Source: Peronospora farinosa (taxonomy: Eukaryota > Oomycota > Peronosporomycetes > Peronosporales > Peronosporaceae). Taken from it: 64,000 nt of DNA. Below, one piece after another: positions 24,878 to 35,407 of this stretch. Every line of letters begins with the position of its first letter. Within the stretch, counting starts at the first letter, position 1. The notes beneath the pieces are model-generated. The model made no database searches. It was given only the letters and a program-made list of their open reading frames with translations, and had not been told where the DNA came from. The translations under genes were made by a program, and so were the position numbers. The stretch covers positions 1-64,000 of the forward strand of contig CANTFK010000766.1 in the NCBI GenBank assembly GCA_947646735.1, given 5' to 3'.

Positions 24878-25744
24878 GGCCCACAAACCACAAACAAGAA
24901 AAGATCGACGCGGCACACCACCTACCACCACAGCTAGCTCTGCTGCTCGCGCGCTCGGACGGTTGCTGGCATCGACTGCCGTCTTTGCCGGAACAGCGTC
25001 ACAACAATTGCACAAAGCCCGTCTCGCGGCAGACATGACTCCATTTTTCGTAACAAACATCATAAATATACAAACTTTTCCTTAACGTGATTTCTTGACC
25101 TTTTGGCAATCATCAAATCACAACCGCCGTTCGTTTGCAAGACGGACGTTATTATGACCTATGCAATATGTAATCCGTACGTGAGCTACCACTTACGTGA
25201 CGATCTCACAATTTATGAGGCATAATCACCGTCTCGGATACCATCGGAAGCACGCAACGGACGTCTCTCATGGACAGCTATACCGATCAAAAAGCCGTGC
25301 AAGCCATCGATGTTGCCTCCGATGCCTTGTGGTTGTTGTAGCCACAGCGCTACACGGCGCTCTCATTGATACGTACGTACTGACTGATAAATACAGACGT
25401 CCACACAGCACTTACAGCTTTTTGACGAGCATCTCTCGAACATATCTCGAGCAACTCGAGCCAGCGAACACCACCCAAACACACAAAACGAATCGAGAGA
25501 TAGATAGGTAGATAGACGTGCAGCGACACCCAAATCGTTCGTCCGATGTGTTCGTGCTGCTGTCACCATCAACCACTCAACCACACATAGTACGACAGCG
25601 ATAGATTCTGACTCATGGTCTCCTGTTGCACTTGGTCTGACGGAGCGCCATCCCACCGGTCCACTCGACACAACGCCATTTGACTCCTACATCACAAGCA
25701 ACACACCCGTGATACCACACTCACTACCCACCACGCGACACAAC

Positions 25745-26236
25745 ATGAAGTTTGCCGTCATCACCATCGCTGCCATCGTCGCTATGATGAACGTCGTCAC
25801 CGGTACCATTGCCGGAGTTGACATGTCCGCTTCGGATCCGGCCACGACCGTGCTGTCACAGTCCAAGGCGCTCGAGGCGGCTAAACACAACTCCATGCCC
25901 GATGGCGTCGAGTTCACCGGATCCATTGAGCAAATCGACCAGCCCGCCGACGCGAAAGAGATTCTGGAGGCAATGCAGACCAAGCACGACAACGCTGACA
26001 ATGCTGACAAGCAGGAGGGTTTCGGATGGGGTCATGGTCGTCGTTTTGGATGGGGTCACGGCGGTTGGGGCAGCTGGGGCGGATGGGCTGGTTTCGGGCC
26101 CTATCGCTTTGGCTTCCGCTGCGGGGGCGTCCCCGGATGGGCATACCCGCTCAGCTACTGGAACATCTTCGGCGCCGGTCTTTACGGCGGTGGCTGCAGT
26201 CTTGGCATGCCGTTTGGAGGCCTCTACTACTGCTAA
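25745..26236 (+). CDS. Secreted Gly/Trp-rich protein, array copy 18
   Basis: Intact 163-codon copy with Thr35, Ala76, Asn83, Asp88, Ala144. Its GATA microsatellite upstream is interrupted (GAGA and GGTA variants near 25495-25512). Confidence 0.89.
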   Translation: MKFAVITIAAIVAMMNVVTGTIAGVDMSASDPATTVLSQSKALEAAKHNSMPDGVEFTGSIEQIDQPADAKEILEAMQTKHDNADNADKQEGFGWGHGRRFGWGHGGWGSWGGWAGFGPYRFGFRCGGVPGWAYPLSYWNIFGAGLYGGGCSLGMPFGGLYYC

Positions 26237-27103
26237 GGCCCACAAACCACAAACAAGAAAAGATCGACGCGGCACACCACCTACCACCACAGCTAGCTCT
26301 GCTGCTCGCGCGCTCGGACGGTTGCTGGCATCGACTGCCGTCTTCGCCGAAACAGCGTCACAACAATTGCACAAAGCCCGTCTCGCGGCAGACATGACTC
26401 CATTTTTCGTAACAAACATCATAAATATACAAACTTTTCCTTAACGTGATTTCTTGACCTTTTGGCAATCATCAAATCACAACCGCCGTTCGTTTGCAAG
26501 ACGGACGTTATTATGACCTATGCAATATGTGCTCCGTACGTGAGCTACCACTTACGTGACGATCTCACAATTTATGAGGCATAATCACCGTCTCGGATAC
26601 CATCGGAAGCACGCAACGGACGTCTCTCATGGACAGCTATACCGATCACAAAGCCGTGCAAGCAATCGATGTTGCCTCCGACGCCTTGTGGTTGTTGTAT
26701 CCACAGCGCTGCACGGCGCTCTCATTGATACGTACGTACTGACTGATACATACAGACGTCCACACAGCACTTACAGCTTTTTGACGAGCATCTCTCGAAC
26801 ATATCTCGAGCAACTCGAGCCAGCGAACACAACCCAAACACACAAAACGCATATATAGATAGATAGATAGATAGACGAGCAGCGACACCCAAAGCGTTCG
26901 TCCGATGTGTTCGTGCTGCTGTCACCATCAACCACTCAACCACACATCGTACGATAACGATAGATACTGACTCATGGTCTCCTGTTGCACTTGGTCTGAC
27001 GCAGCGCCATCCCACCGGTCCACTCGACACAACGCCATTTGACTCCTACATCACAAGCAACACACCCGTGGTACCACACTCACTACCCACCACGCGACAC
27101 AAC

Positions 27104-27595
27104 ATGAATTTTTCCACCATCACCATCGCTGCCATCGTCGCTATGATGAACGTCGTCACTGGTACCATTGCCGGAGTCGACATGTCCGCTTTGGATCCGG
27201 CCACGACCGTGCTGTCACAGTCCAAGGCGCTCGAGGCGGCTAAACACAACTCCATGCCCGATGGCGTCGAGTTCACCGGATCCATTGAGCAAATCGACCA
27301 GCCCGCTGACGCGAAAGAGATTCTGGAGGCAATGCAGACCAAGCACGACGACGCTGACAATGCTGACAAGCAGGAGGGTTTCGGATGGGGTCATGGTCGT
27401 CGTTTTGGATGGGGTCACGGCGGTTGGGGCAGCTGGGGCGGATGGGCTGGTTTCGGGCCCTATCGCTTTGGCTTCCGCTGCGGGGGCGTCCCCGGATGGG
27501 CATACCCGCTCAGCTACTGGAACATCTTCGGCGCCGGTCTTTACGGCGGTGGCTGCAGTCTTGGCATGCCGTTTGGAGGCCTCTACTACTGCTAA
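27104..27595 (+). CDS. Secreted Gly/Trp-rich protein, array copy 19
   Basis: Last intact copy. The N terminus is MNFSTITIAAI instead of MKFAVITIAAI, with Leu30, Asp88 and Ala144. Lys2 is lost, but the hydrophobic signal core remains, so secretion is still expected. Confidence 0.88.
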   Translation: MNFSTITIAAIVAMMNVVTGTIAGVDMSALDPATTVLSQSKALEAAKHNSMPDGVEFTGSIEQIDQPADAKEILEAMQTKHDDADNADKQEGFGWGHGRRFGWGHGGWGSWGGWAGFGPYRFGFRCGGVPGWAYPLSYWNIFGAGLYGGGCSLGMPFGGLYYC

Positions 27596-28349
27596 GGCCC
27601 ACAAACCACAAACAAGAAAAGATCGACGCGGCATACCACCTACCACCACAGCTAGCTCTGCTGCTCGCGCGCTCGAACGGTTGCTGGTGTCGACTGCCGT
27701 CTTTGCCGGAACAGCGTCACACCAATTGCACAAAGCCCGTCTCGCGGCAGACATGACTTTCACTTCCATTTTTCGTAACAAACATCATAAATATACAAAC
27801 TTTTCCTTAACGTGACTTCTTGACCTTTTGGCAATCATCAAATCACAACCGCCGTTCGTCTGCAAGACGGACGTTATTATGACCTATGCAATATGTAATC
27901 CGTACGTGAGCTACCACTTACGTGACGATCTCACAATTTATGAGGCATAATCACCGTCTCGGAGACCATCGGAAGCACGCAACGGACGTCTCTCATGGAC
28001 AGCTATACCGATCACAAAGCCGTGCAAGCAATCGATGTTGCCTCCGACGCCTTGTGGTTGTTGTATCCACAGCGCTGCACGGCGATCTCACTGATACGTA
28101 CGTACTGACTGATAAATAAAGACGTCCACACAGCACTTACAGCTTTTTGACGAGCATCTCTCGAACATATCTCGAGCAACTCGAGCCAGCGAACACACAA
28201 AACGCAAATACGATAGATAGATAGATAGATAGATAGACGTGCAGCGACACCCAAAGCGTTCGTCCGATGTGTTCGTGCTGCTGTCACCATCAACCACTCA
28301 ACCACACATCGTACGACAACGATAGATTCTGACTCATGGTCTCCTGTTG

Positions 28350-29338
28350 CACTTGGTCTGACGGAGCGCCATCCCACCGGTCCACTCGACACAGCGCCAT
28401 TTGCCTCCTAACGCACAAGCAACATACCCGTGATACCACACTCACTACCTGTAGACAGGCGCTTCGTAAAAAAGCTGCCACGTACTAAGCGGCCACATTT
28501 TCAAGCAGCGCGAGGAAGCGGTTAAACCGTCTTGCCTCCGCGTGCGGTGGTGGTTGCGTTGGTCAGTCGCTTAAATCGCACGAACCAAACTGTTGCCTGC
28601 CGCTAAGAGCGGTCTGTGCAATAAATAACTAAGAAGTGCATCACTTACGTCACGCAGAAGCTTATTAAGCTTCTCGTACGGACGGTAATTGTTGGAAAGT
28701 GGAACTTCGTATCTAGCCGGGTTCTAGATGTACGCCGGTGAAGTCTGCTAGGTAGTTCTACAATAGTCTATATTGAGGTAGTTCTAGAACGTTCGATGCA
28801 TAGGAAAATTGTGTGGCAGCGGCAGAGGCCGCTGCACTGAGTAGGATCACTTTGCGATCGGTAAGCCACTGAGGTAGCCCGCGGCGGCGGGCCGAAACGC
28901 GTCTGGCACGCGTCCGTAAGTAAAGTCATTTTGTCATGCGTTTCTAGTTTCTAACAGTAATTAGTAAATTTAAGGATGATTTATATTTAATAGATCTTAA
29001 TTTAATAGGAGTTTAACTACAAATTGGTCAAATATAAAAAATCGGATACGCGTCTCTTTACAGACGTATCCTTACGTGCGAGCTAAAAGTATATTTAAGC
29101 TCACTGATGACGTCTGTCTAAAGCATCACCATGACGCCCACTCCCAACTGGCGTCATCCTCGTTGAATGTGAATCCATCCATAGATATCACATTCCAGAG
29201 AGTGAGTCACATTGAGGTGCCCACACAAGTGGCAGGCCAAAGGTACTTCTTACCCTTTTAGGCCTGCCCGTTAAGTATTCGATACTTATTGAACCGTGCA
29301 ACTTTTAACCCGTTACACTACCCACCACGTGGCACAAC
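28350..29338 (+). other. Terminal array unit (copy 20): leader only, split by a solo LTR
   Basis: The leader runs normally up to CTACC (28445-28449), where a solo LTR is inserted. It resumes after the LTR with CTACC and a further 16 bases (29323-29338) that match the unit's leader at 14 positions. It then stops matching exactly where the ATG should be. The gene itself is absent, so this is the right-hand end of the array. Confidence 0.85.
28450..29317 (-). mobile_element. Solo LTR with perfect 5-bp target duplication
   Basis: 868 bp starting TGTAGAC and ending GTTACA, flanked on both sides by CTACC (28445-28449 and 29318-29322). Its left part is similar to the minus-oriented LTRs of elements A and B (CTTACGTCACGCAGAAGCTT is shared almost exactly), so it belongs to a related gypsy family. 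Array leader sequence continues on both sides, which shows a solo LTR left by recombination between the two LTRs of a former full element, not the edge of a present one. Confidence 0.88.
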
Positions 29339-29784
29339 GGGCTAAGGACCCGTTACCGTCTTACACTAAAAGGGCGTTGAGGAAGCGCTCTTAATTATCT
29401 CGTAAATATAACTCTGTTTTATTTTTGTTTTAGTTTTCATTCGCAGTAAGTGCAAATATGTTTCTAGCTCATGGGAACCACTCAATATGGAAGTCAATTT
29501 AAAATTGGCTAATTATTGAGTCTGGCACCCAAATAATAAACCAATAATAAAATGACGCGCAGTATCCGATAATCGGTTACTGCCTATGCCTACTTATGTA
29601 ATTATATATTATCCCTATAACTACTTATGTAATAGGTTTCCCCATTACATCAGCCCTCTCTAAGTTGTACTTACCTCAACGTAAGCGCGAATTGCAGTAA
29701 GTTTCTTCTTGACCAACGGCGTAACTTCGAACCTGCTCAGTTAGACATAACTGAGCAGCATAGACCCTAGGCGTCCACGAAACA

Positions 29785-30038
29785 ATGTCTCTGACAACCA
29801 GAACTTGGGAATACCAAGCGACAATCTGTAGAGAGCAGACGCCGAAGGTCATGGACGGGGACTTAAAACCGTGGCGCTTGTATGGTCTTAAAGGTGCTGT
29901 CGAACCCGAGTCATTGGAGGTCATGAAGGACCTTTTCACGCGATACCGTACAGTGAGAGGCAAAGCGACGAACAACGCATATACCGACGATGCGTTGCAG
30001 AGATCTTGGTGTGCCTTCATTAGGCGCTGGAATGTGAG
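29785..30038 (+). CDS. Unknown ORF, 3' end cut by a repeat
   Basis: About 85 codons from an ATG preceded by an in-frame TAG. The product is charged and aromatic (KPWRLYGLKG, YTDDALQRSWCAFIRRW). The frame runs on to 30228, but from 30039 it reads into a dispersed repeat that also occurs at 61860, so the original C terminus is lost. It may be the remnant of a transposon gag-like protein; I do not recognise it. The 460 bp before it (29340-29784) is AT-rich and shows nothing identifiable. Confidence 0.3.
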
Positions 30039-31018
30039 TGTGGTGGAGTGGATTCTCAAACGACGTGAGAGAACCACAAACATACACAGCGCCGGACTGC
30101 CGACTTACGGAGGGGGTACCCCGATAGCGTGTCGCGTCAATCTTGGGTCTCAACTTGTGTACCCGTCGGCTTGGCTGGTCTTGCTCCTCGTTAGACGCAG
30201 AAGACTTAAAGACTTGGTCTTTGTATAAGACTTGGACTTGGTGGTCCCCGAGTGGATATACTTCAATTGGGACCGGGTTTCTTGGGCTCAATCGACTTAG
30301 TCGAGAGCGATGCACCTGGTACTATGTACCCCTTTGGTGGCTGACTGTTCTTGGTCCTTGGACCCCTTTGTGTTCTTCCCCGTAGGGAAACCGCTTCCTG
30401 TAGCGGGTCGTAGAGTCTTGACACTTACTTGACACCTCAGGCCAACTATCCTGAGGTTCAACTTGCGTAGCTTGAGCCGTCTAACACCTGCTGACGTCGG
30501 GGGGCCAAAGGTTATCCCGCCCGGAAGAGGTGAAGCGACGAGGGGCGCTTAAAGCTGCCACGTGTAATGCAAATTCGAGTGTGTTTATTTACCTTATACT
30601 TTGTATGCTTTTTCTTGCCTAACCCTAACCCTTTGATCTGGATAGTGCCACGTGTCGACTCTTGGAGGAAGAACTGGCTCCTTGGTACCTGTACTGCAAT
30701 CTTCGATATTCCGTGTACCGATTCTGCACCCTCGGACATTGGCCCCCGGTACCCCTGGGCCCCGGTACCCCTGGGCTCCGGTACCCTTGGGCCCTGGGCC
30801 CTGTTACCCTGGTACCCTGGAACCTGTTTCCGGGGCCTGGGACCTGTGCTGGCTCCGCACGTCTGGATCCTTATATTTTTAATAAGGCGGGGCCTGGTGT
30901 GTGGTTGTAGATCCGCGAGGCCGGGTCGTGGTCACTCCCTCGGGTAAGTGACCAGAAATTATCTTGCTCTCTGTTCCCTTTCCCTTAAACTCTAACTTTT
31001 TCCTGGCACTTCACCACA
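30039..31018. repeat. Dispersed repeat block with inverted ends, copy 1
   Basis: Begins TGTGGTGGAGTG and ends CACTTCACCACA, near-perfect 12-bp inverted termini with the TG...CA ends of an LTR. About 0.85 kb matches a second copy at 61860 in the same orientation, including the CCACGTGTCGACTCTTGGAG stretch. The right part contains a degenerate GGTACCCTGGGCCC-type minisatellite (about 30743-30830). No coding capacity, primer-binding site or polypurine tract was found beside it. It could be a solo LTR or a non-autonomous element; no clear target duplication is visible. Confidence 0.6.
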
Positions 31019-31176
31019 CGAGCCGACGTGAAGGAACGTCCTTCACGTCCTAGTTAGACGGTCGCAAGGGAACGCGTGATAGACACGCTATTGGCGACCT
31101 GCGCCGGCGCATCTGTCGCATGACTTGTGACGAGTATCACCTTTGTTACGTCCAGGATGTTTAACGTGCAACATGG

Positions 31177-31720
31177 TCAGATCGCGACCGGTCCGGCAGG
31201 AATGGGACGACTTGGTGTGTACGCAAGGCATGCCCGATCATATTCGTACATGGATTGCCCGTTATGAGAGAAGCCTTTCGGAGCTCCAGGTGTTCGAGTT
31301 ACGGCGAGTGAGAGCGCGTCCTTACGATCGACGAAGCCTAACACGTAAGTGAGGTCGTCAACCGCATCATCCGTATGCTCCCGAGCCTCGTAATAGGTCT
31401 CGGTCTCGGAGTCGCTCGGGAGGTCGTCGTGGGTTCGTTGCTCGCGAGAATTACGGCTCGGGAGATCGGGGATGGAACCGGCAGCATCGGTCGCGATCAC
31501 CGTCTTTCTACGAGACTCATAGTCCTCGACCACGTCCGGGACATCTTGGAGCAGCGTACTCGATGGCTCCCATGTATCGTCCGCCTGGGAATATCCCAAC
31601 CATCGAACCCTGTAAAATTTCTCGACACGCTTCTTCATGGGCGCCGAGTTATCGGCGTCTGGGGATTGTGATCCTCGTGATCGACAATACGGTCGGCAAT
31701 CCAGCGTCGCGCAACAGATG
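31177..31720 (-). pseudogene. Chromodomain at the end of element C pol
   Basis: Reading leftward, an ARRWIADRIVDHEDHN segment is followed after a frameshift near 31640 by YRVRWLGYSQADDTWEP and LLQDVPDVVEDYE. These are the aromatic-cage and C-terminal helix signatures of a chromodomain. In chromoviruses this domain steers integration to marked heterochromatin. The remaining C-terminal tail (to 31177) is polar and unrecognised. Confidence 0.82.
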
Positions 31721-32137
31721 CATCAACTAAGGGAGGAGGAGTATCACGACGGAAGACCTCTGGCGATGAGCGCCGATTCTCGCAATCGGGCGCATGTATA
31801 GTCGGATGATGAGCTGCGCCTACTTCGCGCTGAAGTAGAGGAGTCGAAGAATGCCCTACTTAATGCTCGCGAGATGGCTGAGAGAGCTCAAGATCGTGCG
31901 GATGCTGCGACTGAGGCTGCTGAGCGGACTCAACGTGAGCAGCTGGTACTGGTTGAACGCCTACGTCAACTTGAGACGACTGTGTTCGGAGGACCCCAGA
32001 AGATCGAGTCTGCACGCGTTCGGGCAGTACTTGGTCCCAATCGTCGTCAGCGTCGTCGTCAAGGGATATCAGATTTTGAGCCGGCACAGAAGAGCGGGAG
32101 GGATTCGACGAGAGATTCGCCGGTAGATAAATCTTGA
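31661..32137 (+). pseudogene. Antisense coiled-coil ORF in element C
   Basis: Plus-strand frame of about 155 codons with one stop (TAG near 31799). The downstream part, LRLLRAEVEESKNALLN and so on to LERLRQLETTVFGG-like sequence, is a clear heptad coiled coil rich in Ala, Glu, Arg and Leu. It then ends in a basic, Ser/Asp-rich tail. It lies opposite to pol and ends 11 bp from where the integrase frame stops (32148). This is the same relative position as the antisense ORFs of A and B. The opposite strand also reads as pol linker, so the two may overlap. Confidence 0.5.
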
Positions 32138-32147
32138 GGCGCCGGAC

Positions 32148-33370
32148 CTAGAAAGTCGGGTGCAAACGCATAGATGTATGTATGGCTAGCGTGCAAGCGT
32201 CACCATGCACTATAACAACCCTAAATGGGCCAATATATCTTGGCGCTAACTTGTTAGCACCCAAATTCGTCACTGAGGTGTTCGGTAATCCACTAGTTGA
32301 TAACAATACTCTGTCACCTTCTCGATATATCAACATATTCTTTCGACCTCTTCTGTCTACATTCTCCTTTTGCTTGTCGACTGCCTCTTGTAATGCATCA
32401 TGCACAAATCGCGTGATTCCTTGTTGTAATAGCAAAAATTCGGTTACTGCAGCCGAACTGACAGGCGACGTATTCTCTTTTGGGGCAACATTAGCAACGG
32501 GAGACGCGATGGAATGCATCGCGTCAGGAGTCGATATGCCGTTGGCCACAAAATTACCAGTAGGTGCATCGGCAGCAGCCTTATGCGCATCGTAATCACT
32601 CAGCAATAGTTTCGGCGCAATTCCATCCGTAGATACTCCCCCACCAAGCTTGGAGACAGGGTGTTCTGAAGCTGAGAGAGCAAGCAGCGCCGGAACGCGA
32701 GGATGCCTCGCGTTATTAACGAAAAAGGGCGTCAACCCGGTTGACGCATGGACAGCATTGTTGATTGCAAACTCTGCAAGTAAAAGAAACGAGCTCCATG
32801 ACGAGAACGATGTTGCATAACTGCGCAAGACATCTTCGAGCACTCTGTTCACACTCTCCTTTTTCCCATGCGTCTATGGATGGGCCGCCATAGACATAAT
32901 CAACCGCGTGCCTAATAGCTGGAATAATGCGCCACAGAAAGCCGAAGTGAAACGCGGTCACGGTCCGAAACAATAGATTCTGGCAAGCCTTGATGCCTAA
33001 AGATAAGATCAATGAAGATCTTTGCTGTCGTCTCCGCCGTAATGTTGGCGGAGACCGGAGCAAAATGCACCATTTTGCTGAATCGATCCACTAGAACCAA
33101 TACGCCCGTGCGTTTCTGTTCATCCGGTGGAAGGCCAAAGATAAAATCCATGCTGACCGAGCGCCAGGATTCCGTAGCAATCGGAAGCGGACGCAATGGG
33201 GCTTGTGAAGACGGCGCGGGCTTCACACGCTGACAGGTTTCACAGGAGCGCACCCATTTCTGGATGTATTTATACATTCGCGGCCAGAAAAATACGCGAG
33301 AAATAGCCGCAAACGTCTTCTCGCGACTTAGTTGTCCGCCAGCTGGGCTGTCGTGAAATTCATGAACCAA
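32148..33370 (-). pseudogene. Integrase region of element C
   Basis: Contains the zinc-binding HHCC module (EFHDSPAGGQLSREKT, then CETCQ), the catalytic core start (SMDFIFGLPPDEQKRTGVLV), the second Asp in VSDRD and the third acidic residue in KKESVNRVLEDV. It ends in a GPFRVV segment typical of gypsy integrase C-terminal domains. The frame is broken near 32912 and by TAG in the HPQT-equivalent motif. The final HPTF is followed by TAG where a Tyr is usual. Confidence 0.85.
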
Positions 33371-33580
33371 TCGGGCTCAAAGGGCGTCATCAGAAGGGAT
33401 GACGACACGCGGGGAATCAAAGACGTCCATCGTGTACGTCAGCAACGGTCCGTCAAGCGCGTAACGCTTGATGTCGTCGCGTGTTGGCTGCATCAACTTA
33501 GCGAGTAATTTTTCGCTCGGGTCTCTGAGATAGTTGATGATTCCTGCATAGAAGGAATCAATCGCGTAGGATTCAGCGAT

Positions 33581-35391
33581 CTAAGTTCGAATCGACAGCA
33601 CGGGGGTCGGAATCATCGCATTGAGCCCCAGCTCAATACAACACGCACAGATATCTACGTCGTCATCAAAATTCTCAGTTTGATGACCCATGTCGCGCCG
33701 AGGATCGTAATCAGGACAAAGAGAAAGCGCGTCAGCGAGAAAGCTATTCTTGCTAGTCTTGTAATGCGCCACAAGATTATACTCTGCAAAAAATGACAAC
33801 CACCGTGCCATATGCTGGAACAAGTGAGGACTCTTGATGGCGGTACGCAATGATGCGTGATCTGTGTAGATAGAAAACATCTTTTCGCCGAGCAAATATA
33901 CTCTAAACTGATTAGCGCGTGACGCATAGCCAAAAATTCCTTGTCGTGTACCGGATAATTTTTCTCGGCAGGTTTCATCTGTCGTGATTGAAAACTCACG
34001 ACGAGCTCTCGACCCTCGTCATCAAATTGCATGAGGGCACATCCTATAGCGAAATTTCTCGCGTCACATACGACATGGAATGGCTTGCAGTCATCAGGTA
34101 GCATCAGCACCGGTAGCTCTTCTTCACGGATTCGAAGGCAGATTGATGTTCAGCCATCCTTAACCATACTGCGTCTTTCTTAAGCAAAGTCGATCATGGC
34201 TGAATTAGCTCAGCATAATTCTTCGTATACTTATGAAAGTAACTCGCCAGACCGAGCCATTGACGTAATTCAGTTTGGTTCCTGGGCGTTGGCCGGGAAC
34301 AGATCGATGAGATCTTCTCAGGATCAGCGCGGACACCTTCCTTGCTGACGTAGCAACCGAGTACTGGAATCTCGGGAGCGCAAAAGACGCATTTCTTTAA
34401 ATTCGCATACAATTTATTCTCCGCATTACTTTTAACACCTACTTCAAGTGTCAAAGGTGTACCTCCGTAGCGCTGAGCTTTTGCTCAGCGCGGCTGTGAT
34501 CAATAATGTCGTCAAAGTAGCTCTGTGCAAAATCGCGAAGTGGACGAAGTACTTGTGTCACCATCCGATTGAACGTATCTGGAGCGTTCTTACGACCTTG
34601 TGGCATGCATGACTAGCCACTCCCAAAGCATATTGCTTGAGGTGCTGAATGCAGCGAGCGGAATGTCACTGTCCCTCATGAGAATCTGGTAGAATCGTCT
34701 GTCAGATCTATGGCGCTGTAGATCTCGCTCCCGGACATGGTATCCAATACCATGTCTTTTTGAGGGATAGGCGTTTGAGCCGGTATCGTGGCGTCATTCA
34801 GCTTGTTAAAGGCGTGCACAATGCGCCAACCGCCGGTGGCTTTCTTCACACAGAAAGTCGGGCTCGAATGTGGCGAGATACTCTCGCGGACATGGCCAGC
34901 CTGCGGCGACCCTCGAAAAATTTATCAATAGCGATGACTTGATCGCGCGGTAACGGCCACTGCCTTGTCACGTAATATTTCGAACCTGGCACGAGATCTG
35001 TCTCGTGCCGCACACCACGATCCTCCGGAAGCTCAGCTGGAATTTTCTTCAGGAAAACATTGGCGTCCTCACGGGCGATATTGTATACAGGGTTGCCCGA
35101 AGCACGAAGAGCATCCCAAGACTGTTCCGCGAAGCGTTCTTCGCGCGCTGATTTAGGCTCGGCGCTCTTCGGGCGAGCCTCCAGAACTTCTTCACTGGCT
35201 GCTTCGGTGGCTGAAACGATGCACACTTGCTCGATGTCGCCGGCCTTGAGGTCATGAAGGAAGTCTTTCCATTTAAGGTCTGGCAGAGATGTGATATCTG
35301 CAGCAGTGCACGGTGGTCTCGCTACCTCAATGTAGCGGCCACGATGTGGGGATCCCTCCACATATTCAAGTGCGCATACGGATTCCGTCAC
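33581..35391 (-). pseudogene. Reverse transcriptase and RNase H region of element C
   Basis: The N-terminal RT segment (GVRHETDLVPGSKYYVTRQWPLP) is intact at 34846-35391. The central fingers and palm (34455-34845) are in several frames but keep YFDD near 34520. The connection (VPVLGCYVSKEGVRADPEK-like) is at 34194-34454. RNase H with FHVVCDARNFAIGCALMQ and YPVHDKEFLA is at 33655-34110, continuing to YTDHASLRT. At least three frameshifts make it non-functional. Confidence 0.85.
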
Positions 35392-35407
35392 TACGGAATC
35401 AAATGCA

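Larger units (their letters stand above)
1..28449 (+). repeat. Tandem array of secreted Gly/Trp-rich protein genes
   Basis: Head-to-tail units; successive start codons at 1094, 2458, 3824, 5188, 6552, 7917, 9281, 10646, 12010 and 13374 are 1364-1366 bp apart. Two 957-bp units follow, then full units with starts at 16656 and 18031, and after a LINE insertion at 24386, 25745 and 27104 (1359 bp apart). Each unit holds about 0.87 kb of non-coding DNA and one 492-bp gene, all on the plus strand. Between genes lie a 3' flank, a short GATA microsatellite and a leader; no other gene is convincing there. The left ten units are almost identical, while units right of 16 kb carry more private changes. 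The array may extend leftward beyond the window. Copy number and order depend on correct assembly of near-identical repeats. Confidence 0.97.

Noticed and set aside
1..28449. Regular repeats considered as CRISPR or satellite DNA
   Set aside because: The period is about 1365 bp with a full coding gene in each unit, so it is a tandem gene array.
30618..30640. Telomere-like CCCTAACCC
   Set aside because: Only two units, inside a dispersed repeat whose second copy reads differently there.
33012..33233. Plus-strand ORFs within element C pol
   Set aside because: Shadows of integrase and RT coding on the minus strand, without coiled-coil or other features of their own.
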